36,732 nt of DNA from CAYMDD01 sp964409675 (GTDB taxonomy: Bacteria; Pseudomonadota; Alphaproteobacteria; Rickettsiales; SXRF01): assembly GCA_964409675.1 (NCBI GenBank), contig CAYPEF010000009.1:1-36732 (forward strand), in the 5' to 3' direction. A model generated the notes under the pieces. That model saw only the letters and a list, made by a program, of their open reading frames with translations, was not told the origin of the DNA and ran no database searches. Positions 8,397 to 15,956 of the stretch are shown one piece after another. Both the position numbers and the translations under genes were made by a program. Each line of letters starts with the position of its first letter. Positions within the stretch are counted from its first letter, which is position 1.

Positions 8397-9514
8397 TTGC
8401 TCCCAATAGTTCCCTTGTCCTCAAAATTGGCTCCGCCACGCTTATTGGGACGGACGGATTTGTGCGACAAGAGTGGCTTGCAGCACTGGCGGAAGATATT
8501 GCGGAGCTGCACGCTCATAAAGTGCGCGTTACCCTCGTCACCTCCGGCGCGGTGGCGATGGGGCGGCATGTGCTGGGCTATGGCATGCGCGCGCTGACGC
8601 TGGAAGAAAAACAGGCCGCCGCCGCGGCCGGGCAAGCTCCCCTGCTGCATCGCTGGGTATCGGCCTTGCAAGGCGGCGGCGCATATGAACCGATGCAGGC
8701 GGCGCAAATCCTGCTCACCGCCGGCGATTTGATCGACCGCAGGCGCTACCTGAATGCGCGCAATACATTCGAGACCCTGCTCGCCACCCCGCGCGTGGTG
8801 CCAATTGTAAATGAAAACGACACCGTCGCCACCGCCGAGCTGCGCTTCGGCGACAATGACCGGCTGGCCGCGCGCGTGGCGCAGATGGTAGGTGCGGACA
8901 CGTTGGTACTGCTCTCCGATATTGACGGGCTCTACACGCACGACCCCCGCGCCGATGAAATGGCCACGCATATCGCCCACATCACCGACATCACGCCCGA
9001 GATCGAAGCCATGGCCGGCGGCACCGGCACGGCCATCGCCTCCGGCGGCATGGCCACCAAGATTGAGGCGGCGAAAATCGCCACCAGCGCCGGCTGCAGC
9101 ATGATCATCATGAACGGCAATGCCCCTCGCCCGCTGCTGCGCCTAAGGCAAGGCGAGCGCCATACGCTGTTCACAGCGCACGATACACCCTTTAACGCAC
9201 GCAAGCGCTGGATTGGCGGCTCATTGCATGCCAGCGGCGTGCTGGTGATCGACAGCGGCGCGGCGGCGGCGCTGAAATCCGGCAAAAGCCTGCTGCCCGC
9301 CGGGGTGAAAGCCGTTGAAGGCGAGTTCGCGCGCGGCGATGCGGTATGGATTAAATCCGCCGAAGGCGACATGCTCGGCAAGGGATTATGCGCCTACGGC
9401 TCGGAGGAAGCGCGGCGCATCATTGGCCGCAAGAGCGGCGAGATTGCCGCCATCCTTGGCTATAAGGGGCGCGACGTGATGATCCACCGCGACGATATGG
9501 CGCTTACCCCATGA
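8393..9514 (+). CDS. proB: Glutamate 5-kinase
   Basis: ProB phosphorylates glutamate to glutamyl-5-phosphate, the first step of proline synthesis, in the cytoplasm. This 373-residue protein has an amino-acid kinase domain with LVLKIGSATL near the N-terminus, VTSGAVAMG, the glutamate-site region VPIVNENDTVAT and SDIDGLYTHDP. A C-terminal PUA domain (about residues 275-373) is present in feedback-inhibited bacterial forms. The length matches Escherichia coli ProB. The gene overlaps its neighbours on both sides by 4 bases (ATGA), so the orphan gene, proB and the Nudix gene form one translationally coupled unit. No proA is visible nearby. Confidence 0.96.
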   Translation: MIAPNSSLVLKIGSATLIGTDGFVRQEWLAALAEDIAELHAHKVRVTLVTSGAVAMGRHVLGYGMRALTLEEKQAAAAAGQAPLLHRWVSALQGGGAYEPMQAAQILLTAGDLIDRRRYLNARNTFETLLATPRVVPIVNENDTVATAELRFGDNDRLAARVAQMVGADTLVLLSDIDGLYTHDPRADEMATHIAHITDITPEIEAMAGGTGTAIASGGMATKIEAAKIATSAGCSMIIMNGNAPRPLLRLRQGERHTLFTAHDTPFNARKRWIGGSLHASGVLVIDSGAAAALKSGKSLLPAGVKAVEGEFARGDAVWIKSAEGDMLGKGLCAYGSEEARRIIGRKSGEIAAILGYKGRDVMIHRDDMALTP

Positions 9515-10104
9515 CCGTCCGCCCGAAACGCTCCGCCATCATGCAATGGCTGGAAGCGCACCCGACTCTTCCGCTTTGCACCATGCCTGCCCCGGAGGGA
9601 CTGCTAAATAAAGCCGGGCTGTTACCTTTTGTGCGCGCCGGGGTTGATCGCAGAAACTGGCGCTTCCTCACCATGCGCCCGCGCGGCGAACATCCCGAGC
9701 TGGGCCCGCCGCCTTTGCAAATCTGCAAAGGCACGCGCATGGGCAAAACCGGCGGCAAATGGCGCGACCTGCCCAAAAGCGCCGATGTCTCGCATTACAG
9801 CGAGATCGAATCGCTTCCCTGCACCGCCATGCGCGAGGGCATTGAGGAGCTAGGCGTGATGCTGGAAGCCATGCACCCGCTTTACGATGCCGGCCCGGTC
9901 ACCTTCACCTCCGCCAAAAGCGGCGATGCGAAATATATGCACCTGCTGCTGGCGGAAATGCAGGATGAACAGGCACTCCTGCCGATGGAACAGGTGGATG
10001 CTACCACCGCCGAGCGGCGCTGGGTGGATTTGTCCGGCTTCGCCCAGGTAGGCCGTGCGGATCATTTCATCATCATTGAACGCCTTCTGGCGCTTATCCC
10101 CTAG
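9511..10104 (+). CDS. Nudix hydrolase-like protein, divergent Nudix box
   Basis: In this 197-residue protein the core helix ESLPCTAMREGIEELGV fits the E-x7-REUxEExGU part of the Nudix box, including the metal-binding glutamates. The usual glycine at the start of the box is replaced (serine in SHYSEIE). The N-terminal half (RRNWRFLTMRPRG, KGTRMGKTGGKW) fits the Nudix beta-grasp. Nudix enzymes hydrolyse nucleoside diphosphate derivatives; the substrate is unknown. The ATG overlaps the proB stop, so it is in the same operon. The lost glycine leaves activity plausible but unproven. Confidence 0.75.
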   Translation: MTVRPKRSAIMQWLEAHPTLPLCTMPAPEGLLNKAGLLPFVRAGVDRRNWRFLTMRPRGEHPELGPPPLQICKGTRMGKTGGKWRDLPKSADVSHYSEIESLPCTAMREGIEELGVMLEAMHPLYDAGPVTFTSAKSGDAKYMHLLLAEMQDEQALLPMEQVDATTAERRWVDLSGFAQVGRADHFIIIERLLALIP

Positions 10105-10184
10105 CCAATACCGAGCTAAAATTCTGTTTATTATTAATAATTACTTTCACGCAATGGTAACTTGCGCAAAATTACGGCTGTATT

Positions 10185-10628
10185 ATGCTAGGCGGCATGA
10201 GGGAATATACCAGAAACATCATTAAAAATACGATCGTCGGCGCGGTAGTCGGCGTGCTGCTGAGCTTTGTACTGCCGCCTTTTGCGCATGCCATCGGCCT
10301 TCCGGAAGCAGCGGGTCAGGTAGGGCATATGACATGGATGGCCGGCTTCTTCGGTGCCATCAGCGGCGCCACCACCGCCATCCAGCCGGTATTTGACTGG
10401 GCGTTTCGCGATAAATCGAAAGACGGCTCCCTCTCGCCTCGGCTGCAAACGGAAAAAGAAGCGCCTTCGCCTGTGCGCGGCACGCCTGCTGCGCCTGAAC
10501 TTCAGCAAACGGAATCCATCCGCATAGCCGCCGTGATGCAGGAACCGGAAAGCTTCTCCGCCGTGGCCGCTGAACACCAGCGCCGCGCCACCCTCGCTTC
10601 CGGCACTGCGGAACCCACGCTGCATTAA
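10185..10628 (+). CDS. Small membrane protein with disordered tail, unknown function
   Basis: This 147-residue protein belongs to no family I recognise. Two hydrophobic segments (about residues 15-38 and 48-66) are followed by a polar tail rich in Pro, Glu, Ala and Gln, with no predicted fold by eye. The first segment ends in AHA and could be a membrane anchor or a signal peptide. The start could be the ATG at 10185 or the one at 10197 (MREYTRNIIK); neither has a clear Shine-Dalgarno. An antisense frame of nearly equal length exists, but the hydrophobic pattern and the collinear direction favour this strand. Confidence 0.55.
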   Translation: MLGGMREYTRNIIKNTIVGAVVGVLLSFVLPPFAHAIGLPEAAGQVGHMTWMAGFFGAISGATTAIQPVFDWAFRDKSKDGSLSPRLQTEKEAPSPVRGTPAAPELQQTESIRIAAVMQEPESFSAVAAEHQRRATLASGTAEPTLH

Positions 10629-10697
10629 TGCTTCCCGGCTTGGCAGACGTATAAATACGGTCTAGATTAATCCTCTAACCTGTCATTACAGCGGCAT

Positions 10698-12983
10698 GTG
10701 CGCCGCTTTTCCGGGAGCATCATTATTCAACCGATTGAAACCACCCCCCGCTACAGCAATCTGCTGATCCACTCCACCAGCCCCTATCTGCGCCAGCACG
10801 CGCACAACCCGGTATTCTGGCAGCCGTGGGGCGAGGAAGCCTTTGCACAGGCCCGCGCCGAGGATAAGCCGATATGCTTGAGCATCGGCTACTCCACCTG
10901 CTACTGGTGCCACGTGATGGAGCGCGAAGTATTCACCCACCCTTCCATCGCCGCGCTGATGAACCAGCATTTCGTCAATATCAAGGTGGACCGCGAGGAA
11001 CTGCCGGAAGTGGACGCCATCTACATGATGGCCCGCCAGCTGATGACGTCCGAAGGCGGCTGGCCGAATAACGTGTTTCTTACCCCGGATTTAAAACCCT
11101 TCTACGCAGGCGGCACCTACGGCGCACGCGAGGCCTACGGCAAGCCCTCTTTCCCGCAATTGCTGGAATGGATCGCCTACCAGTGGAAGGTCAAGCGCGA
11201 AGAAATGCTCGAATATGCCCGCCGCACGCATGAAGCGCTGAACCAATTGCTAATCGCCCGGCAGCACGATACGCCGCTGCCGCAAAACGCCTCCGATCTC
11301 ACGCAGGAGCTGTACGATACGCTCAGCGCACGCTTCGACGATAAATCCGGCGGTTTTTACAAAGCCCCCAAATTCCCGCATGAGAATTACCTGCTTTTCC
11401 TTCTGGAATATTACGCGCGCACCCGCGAGGAACGGGCGTTGTACGTGGCGAGCGAATCGCTGTTCAGCATGTGCGCGGGCGGCATCTACGACCATGTCTC
11501 CTCCGGCTTCCACCGCTACGCGGTGGACCGAGAATGGTGGGTACCGCATTTTGAGAAAATGCTCTACACGCAGGCGCTCTGCACCCGCGCCTATACCGAG
11601 CTGCACCGCGTCACCGGCAGCCCATACGCCACCACCATCGCCTGCAGCACGCTGGATTTCACCGCCGCCGCCATGCGCTCACCGGAAGGCGCGTTCTATG
11701 CCGCCATCGACGCTGAAACAGACGGGGTGGAAGGGGCTTATTACGTCTGGACCGCGCAGGAATTGCAAACCCTGCTGACACCGGAAGAACAGGCATTCTT
11801 CCTGCGCTATTATTTTCTGGCCGAGCTGCCACATATGCCGGGCCATAAACTTGTCGATGGGCAGGTCATTGTTGCCAAGGAATCGCTATGGCAGGCGGCG
11901 TTTAAAGACCGCCAGCCTTATATGATGCTGGAAGCCCTCTCCGGGCTGATCTTCAACAAGCTGCTGGAGACACGCAACAAGCGTAAGGCGCCCAACATGG
12001 ATGACAAGATCATCACCGGCTGGAACGCGCTGATGATTGAAGCCTATGCGCGCGCATCCGCCGTTTTCAACAAGCCCGGCTACCTGGAAATCGCCAGCCG
12101 CGCCGCCAGTTACCTGCTGCAATATGCCATGAATGAAGAAGGCATGCTGCGCCGCCTGACCGCCAAGGGCATCGCCCAGTTTGACGCCGGGCTGGAAGAT
12201 TATGCGTACTTCATTCAGGCGCTGCTGATGCTCTACCGCGTGGAGCGCACGGAGCGCTGGCTGCAATCGGCGCTGATGCTGCTGGGGCAGGCCGATGCGC
12301 TGATGCGCGACCCCGAAGGCGGCTATTTTCACACCCGCGCGCGCGGCGACCTGATCGTGCGCGCCCGTACGGTGGAGGACTCCACCCTGCCCTCGCCCAA
12401 CGGCGTCATGCTGCATAACTTCATCGATTTGTTCGAGCTGACCGGAAAACAGCAATGGCTGGCCGAGGCCGGGGCGCTGCAAAACGCCTTCTTCCCCACG
12501 CTCGACCGCAACATGATGCCGGAATACTGCACCTTCCTACAAGGCTCACTGCGGCTGGACGCCATCCGCCGCCATACCGGCTCGCCCCTGCTCCCGGCCA
12601 CGTTTGCGGATGCGCCGCCGGTCAGCATGCAGGCCACGATGGCCGAGCGCGAGGGGAAGGCCTCGCTCACCCTCGATATCCGCCTCGCCGATGGCTGGTA
12701 TATCTACGCGCCGGACGCACCGCCGCCATTGATCGGCACCCAAGTGGAAATCTTTGGCCCCGGCGTGAAAGAAGCCGGGCGGCTGCAATACCCCTACCCC
12801 GCCCGACTGGATGCCGTATTTCCGGTGGAAGAGATCAACGTGTTCGATGAAAGCTTCACCGTCACCTGCGAGATCGAGCTGACCGAGGGGACGCCCCGGC
12901 CCCCGGTCTATGTCACCCTCCGTTGCCAACCCTGCCGCGAAGGCGCCTGCGCGGCCCCGTTTAATACACTGGCAACACTTTGA
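10698..12983 (+). CDS. DUF255/YyaL-type thioredoxin-glycosidase-like protein with DsbD-like C-terminal domain
   Basis: Residues about 20-180 form the DUF255 thioredoxin-like domain, with SPYLRQHAHNPVFWQPW and the redox motif CYWC (C68, C71) followed by HVMEREVF. Residues 190-625 resemble the alpha/alpha-barrel of the YyaL/spermatogenesis-associated protein 20 family, whose role is unknown. The last 130 residues look like an N-terminal DsbD domain: DIRLADGWYIYAPDAPPP, alternating beta strands, then the paired-cysteine end RCQPCREGACAAP. No signal peptide is seen, which is odd for a DsbD-like part. The start is uncertain: the GTG at 10698 is inside a small hairpin (AGCGGC...GCCGCT), and ATT codons further on are alternatives. 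Confidence 0.85.
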   Translation: MRRFSGSIIIQPIETTPRYSNLLIHSTSPYLRQHAHNPVFWQPWGEEAFAQARAEDKPICLSIGYSTCYWCHVMEREVFTHPSIAALMNQHFVNIKVDREELPEVDAIYMMARQLMTSEGGWPNNVFLTPDLKPFYAGGTYGAREAYGKPSFPQLLEWIAYQWKVKREEMLEYARRTHEALNQLLIARQHDTPLPQNASDLTQELYDTLSARFDDKSGGFYKAPKFPHENYLLFLLEYYARTREERALYVASESLFSMCAGGIYDHVSSGFHRYAVDREWWVPHFEKMLYTQALCTRAYTELHRVTGSPYATTIACSTLDFTAAAMRSPEGAFYAAIDAETDGVEGAYYVWTAQELQTLLTPEEQAFFLRYYFLAELPHMPGHKLVDGQVIVAKESLWQAAFKDRQPYMMLEALSGLIFNKLLETRNKRKAPNMDDKIITGWNALMIEAYARASAVFNKPGYLEIASRAASYLLQYAMNEEGMLRRLTAKGIAQFDAGLEDYAYFIQALLMLYRVERTERWLQSALMLLGQADALMRDPEGGYFHTRARGDLIVRARTVEDSTLPSPNGVMLHNFIDLFELTGKQQWLAEAGALQNAFFPTLDRNMMPEYCTFLQGSLRLDAIRRHTGSPLLPATFADAPPVSMQATMAEREGKASLTLDIRLADGWYIYAPDAPPPLIGTQVEIFGPGVKEAGRLQYPYPARLDAVFPVEEINVFDESFTVTCEIELTEGTPRPPVYVTLRCQPCREGACAAPFNTLATL

Positions 12984-12991
12984 TTTTAAAG

Positions 12992-13102
12992 CCCTCCCCC
13001 TGCAAGGGGGAGGGTTGGGCAGGGGGCCCTTTCCATCCTCCGCTTTCAAGTTGCAGCTGATAGAAGACCCCCACCTTGATCCCCCCCTTACAGGGGGAGG
13101 AA
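12992..13102. repeat. Intergenic C/G-tract dyad repeat
   Basis: The hairpin CCCTCCCCCT/AGGGGGAGGG (12992-13001 with 13005-13014, 3-base loop) is followed by GGGTTGGGCAGGGGG. After a short spacer, a mirrored half ACCCCCACCTTGATCCCCCC ends in CAGGGGGAGG (13091-13100). The arrangement is that of a mobile intergenic repeat rather than a terminator, because no T-tract follows. It separates the DUF255 gene from the rpsU promoter. Confidence 0.7.
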
Positions 13103-13118
13103 ATATAAATGGTTTGCT

Positions 13119-13146
13119 TTGACAAGCATTGTAAATACCCTATAAT
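13119..13146 (+). promoter_or_regulatory. Consensus sigma-70 promoter of rpsU
   Basis: A perfect TTGACA (13119-13124), a 16-base spacer and a perfect TATAAT (13141-13146) lie about 50 bases upstream of the rpsU start. It is the strongest promoter visible in the window, as expected for a ribosomal protein gene. Confidence 0.85.
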
Positions 13147-13194
13147 GCTAGTTTCCTTAACTTTTAGCATTATCCGGGAAGGGAGGTAAGCGGC

Positions 13195-13398
13195 TTGGTA
13201 GAAGTAGTAGTCCGCGACAATAACGTCGATCAGGCTCTGCGCGCGCTGAAGAAGAAGATGCAACGCGAGGGGCTGTTCCGTGAAATGAAAATGCGCCGTC
13301 ATTACGAAAAACCTTCCGAAAAGCGTGTGCGCGAGATGAGCGAGGCGCTGCGCCGCCAGCGCAAGCTGGCCCGCAAGATGGCCGACCGCAACGACTGA
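13195..13398 (+). CDS. rpsU: 30S ribosomal protein S21
   Basis: S21 is a small basic protein of the 30S subunit platform near the anti-Shine-Dalgarno end of 16S rRNA. The 67 residues match alphaproteobacterial S21 throughout: VVVRDNNVDQALRALKKKMQ, then RRHYEKPSEKR and a basic helical tail. Translation must begin at a TTG (13195), since homologues begin M-V-x-V at this point. A strong GGAGGT (13182-13187) sits seven bases before it, which supports the TTG start. The gene is a single-gene unit with a perfect promoter and a perfect terminator. The rare start codon may tune its expression. Confidence 0.96.
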   Translation: MVEVVVRDNNVDQALRALKKKMQREGLFREMKMRRHYEKPSEKRVREMSEALRRQRKLARKMADRND

Positions 13399-13432
13399 GA
13401 ATGCAATCCCCTCCCGGGGAAGAATTTTCGAC

Positions 13433-13469
13433 AAAAACACCCCCTCAGCGTGCCTGTGGGGGTGTTTTT
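13433..13469 (+). terminator. Rho-independent terminator of rpsU
   Basis: A 12-base perfect stem, AAAAACACCCCC (13433-13444) with GGGGGTGTTTTT (13458-13469), has a 13-base loop and is followed by T-rich sequence. It lies 35 bases after the rpsU stop. Confidence 0.92.
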
Positions 13470-13555
13470 TGCTTTTTCCGCCCTATATTTTGATTAACTT
13501 TAAGCCATTTTTGCGCTATATTGAGATAATATTGATACAGGGAAGGATTTTATTT

Positions 13556-13783
13556 ATGTCCAAAGCACGTGCCATTGCGATCCCGGTCACGCCCTTCATC
13601 GCCGCCGCCTATTCGCTGAAAAACGCTACGCATTACCTTGTCGAACGCATGTACGGCACCGAAGAGCGCACCAACGCCACCATGATGGTTGCATTGCTGA
13701 TGACGGTGCTTGGCATCCTCCTGCAGCATACGGCGCAAACCACCCTTCCGGCGGTGTGCAGCGTCTCCGCCGCTCTTTATTAA
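13556..13783 (+). CDS. Small membrane-associated protein, unknown function
   Basis: This 75-residue protein begins MSKARAIAIPVTPFIAAAYS. It has a mixed polar/Tyr-rich middle (HYLVERMYGTEERTN) and one clear hydrophobic helix at about residues 44-60 (MMVALLMTVLGILL). I recognise no family. The ATG at 13556 is preceded by AGGGAAGGA, which decides the start; the frame is open further upstream, but that part overlaps the rpsU terminator. It is convergent with the aspartic protease gene. Confidence 0.6.
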   Translation: MSKARAIAIPVTPFIAAAYSLKNATHYLVERMYGTEERTNATMMVALLMTVLGILLQHTAQTTLPAVCSVSAALY

Positions 13784-13796
13784 GCCAACGCGTCCG

Positions 13797-14465
13797 TTAC
13801 GGCTGCATCACCAGCGTATCGCCCTCCATGCGGAATAGGCTTAGCCGCCGCAGGAAAGCCATGCCCAGCAATGAACTCCCCATTTCCGACTGGCTGATCG
13901 ACGCCGGCATGCGGTCAATACGGATAGTGCCGATTTCCACCGAATCCAGCATTACCGGCGCGCCGCGCGTTACGCCATTGGCGGTCTGGTAGATGCGCTC
14001 ATATTCCAGCGACTCCAGCGGCAGGCCGAGCGCCGCCGCGTCACTTGGATTCAGCATGATGTCGCTCGCGCCGGTATCGATGATGAATTCCAACGGCACA
14101 CCGTTTACTTCCACTTCCGCATGGAAATGCCCATCCGTTCCCGCCTTCAGTACCGTAGCATCCCCGGAAACCACCGGGCGGGATGGCATCAGCTGCGCCG
14201 CGATCTCGCTTTTTTCCAGCACGCCGCGATAGGCATAGAGCGCCACCAGCGCTATGAATATCGCCACCCAGATGCCAAGATCGCGCAATAGCCGTGAAAG
14301 CGGTAATCGACGCGATGCGAATGCCGCGCCGCCTACCAGTGCCAGCAATGTGCCGAGATAGGCCAGGTAAAACAGATTATCCCCGGCGTTGAGTCGGTAG
14401 GGAAAGCGCGCAGCCAGCAAGCCGATGATAAGCGCCACGCTTAAGAAAAACAGCAGCCGCGCCAT
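13797..14465 (-). CDS. Membrane-anchored retropepsin-like aspartic protease (TIGR02281 type)
   Basis: Three N-terminal transmembrane helices (about residues 4-19, 31-50 and 62-80) precede a single clan AA protease domain of about 120 residues. The active-site motif is FIIDTGASDIML. One motif per chain means that the active enzyme must be a homodimer, as in retropepsins. The C-terminal half has the expected LLGMAFLRRL segment. Such TIGR02281 proteins are common and poorly studied in alphaproteobacteria; the protease domain probably faces the periplasm. It is the last gene of the operon dadA, PAP2, hydrolase, protease (4-base gap to the hydrolase). Confidence 0.85.
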   Translation of the reverse strand: MARLLFFLSVALIIGLLAARFPYRLNAGDNLFYLAYLGTLLALVGGAAFASRRLPLSRLLRDLGIWVAIFIALVALYAYRGVLEKSEIAAQLMPSRPVVSGDATVLKAGTDGHFHAEVEVNGVPLEFIIDTGASDIMLNPSDAAALGLPLESLEYERIYQTANGVTRGAPVMLDSVEIGTIRIDRMPASISQSEMGSSLLGMAFLRRLSLFRMEGDTLVMQP

Positions 14466-14469
14466 AGGA

Positions 14470-15324
14470 TTATGAAAGCAGCCAGCGCCGCACCAGCGCG
14501 ATTTCTTCCTCGCGCATCAGGCTCGGCGCATGCCCCGCTTCCGGCAGTTCCACATACGTCACCCGCGCCGGGGCCTGGCGCTGCATGCGCGCGGCGGTTT
14601 CGTGCAATAAAATATCCGAATGCGCCCCGCGCAGGATCAGCACCGGACAGGTGATTTTCTCCCACACCGGCCATAAATCCACATCCTGTATCTTCTCCTT
14701 ATCGGCAAATGAAGCCGCTATCGCCGGGTCATAGGCAAGGCGCAAGCCTCCGCCCGGCGCGTCCTCCAGGCTCGCGTCGATCAGTCGCTGCCAGTCCGCT
14801 TCGTCGGTGATGCCGAAGCCTGCATAGCGCTCGCGCAGCACCGTTTCGGCAGCGCTTCTGGAGACGAACTCCATGCCCTTGCCGATATAATCGGCAATGC
14901 GCAGCAAGCCGGAACGCGGGATGCACGCTCCCACATCGTTCAGCACCAGCCGCTTGATGCGCTGGGGCTGCAACGCGGCAATCATCATGCCCAGAATCCC
15001 GCCCATGGAGGTGCCCACCCAATCCACCGGCGGTAATTGCAATCCATCGAACATCCGATCCACGTCGGCAAGATAGGCAGGGTAGCTATAGCCCGCCGGG
15101 TCATCCAGCCAGGCACTCTTTCCACGCCCGGGCATGTCGGGGCAGATGACGCGGTAACTCTCGCTCAGCGAGCATGCCAGCTTGTCGAAATCGCGCCCGT
15201 TGCGGGTCAGTCCGTGCACGCAGACCAGCACCCGCCCATCCGGCAGGGCCTGCGTCCATTCACGGTATGCCATGGGGCGGCCCTGCGCCTGACTTCCCGG
15301 TAATGTCGCAATATGGGGCTGCAT
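14470..15324 (-). CDS. Alpha/beta hydrolase
   Basis: This 284-residue alpha/beta-fold hydrolase has an oxyanion-region motif VHGLTRNGRDF, the nucleophile elbow GTSMGG (Ser), a likely acid in RGAHSDIL and the catalytic histidine in EAGHAPSL. A cap region of about 70 residues lies between the sheet halves. The closest general type is the esterase/lipase/haloperoxidase-like group; the substrate is not identifiable. The start was set at the ATG at 15324 (MQPHIATLPGS), 5 bases after the PAP2 stop, because further upstream the frame runs inside the PAP2 gene. Confidence 0.88.
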   Translation of the reverse strand: MQPHIATLPGSQAQGRPMAYREWTQALPDGRVLVCVHGLTRNGRDFDKLACSLSESYRVICPDMPGRGKSAWLDDPAGYSYPAYLADVDRMFDGLQLPPVDWVGTSMGGILGMMIAALQPQRIKRLVLNDVGACIPRSGLLRIADYIGKGMEFVSRSAAETVLRERYAGFGITDEADWQRLIDASLEDAPGGGLRLAYDPAIAASFADKEKIQDVDLWPVWEKITCPVLILRGAHSDILLHETAARMQRQAPARVTYVELPEAGHAPSLMREEEIALVRRWLLS

Positions 15325-15329
15325 AATAT

Positions 15330-15956
15330 CTAATAATATGGAACTGAAAACACGCGGTAGACAATCCGCCGCACGACAAGCACGATGATAACGCTTAAGA
15401 GCGCCGCCCACACCACATCCGCCGGAAAATGCATGCCCATGGCAACGCGGCTGTAGGCCACGGCTGCGATCAGCAGCACGCCGATGGTCCTTCCCAGCCC
15501 TTGCAGTTTCGGCCACAGGGCCGCGAAAAGGAACGCGGTAAACGCCGCGTGCCCGCTGGGCAGGCTGGCATAATACTTACTTTCTTCCGGCAGCGGCCCA
15601 ATAATCCAGATGGACTCTTTCAGAGCCACAAATGGGCGCGGCATGGCGAAAAACCCCTTTAGCCCCGCCACCATCACCACCATGCCGACATAGCCAACCA
15701 CCAGCACCAGCAGCAGCCCTATCCAGCTGCGCACATAAGGCCTGTCGATCGCCCTGCCGCGCAGGCGGCGGAAGGCAAAGGCCAGCGCAGCGAGCATAAC
15801 GATAGCCGCGAAATAATACGGAAACGCCGTATATTCGAATATGTGCGCAAACAGCAGGAACAGCGGCTCAAGCGCAGGAAAATGATGCCCGTTTAAAAAA
15901 TGGAACAGCGCCAGATTACCGCCGAACCAGTCGTAGAGAATTTCTTTGGGCGTCAT
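15330..15956 (-). CDS. PAP2 superfamily membrane phosphatase
   Basis: This 208-residue protein has about six transmembrane helices and the complete three-part acid phosphatase signature: KGFFAMPRP (K-x6-RP), PSGH, and SRVAMGMHFPADV (SR-x5-H-x3-D). Such enzymes remove phosphates from lipid pyrophosphates, for example undecaprenyl diphosphate or phosphatidic acid, at the outer face of the inner membrane. Which lipid is used here is not shown by the sequence. The ATG overlaps the dadA stop (ATGA, 15956-15953), so the two are translationally coupled. Confidence 0.9.
   Translation of the reverse strand: MTPKEILYDWFGGNLALFHFLNGHHFPALEPLFLLFAHIFEYTAFPYYFAAIVMLAALAFAFRRLRGRAIDRPYVRSWIGLLLVLVVGYVGMVVMVAGLKGFFAMPRPFVALKESIWIIGPLPEESKYYASLPSGHAAFTAFLFAALWPKLQGLGRTIGVLLIAAVAYSRVAMGMHFPADVVWAALLSVIIVLVVRRIVYRVFSVPYY

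Noticed and set aside
12570..12983. A frameshift joining a DUF255 gene to a separate dsbD fragment
   Set aside because: One uninterrupted frame covers both parts with a normal linker, and no separate start or ribosome-binding site is visible at the junction.
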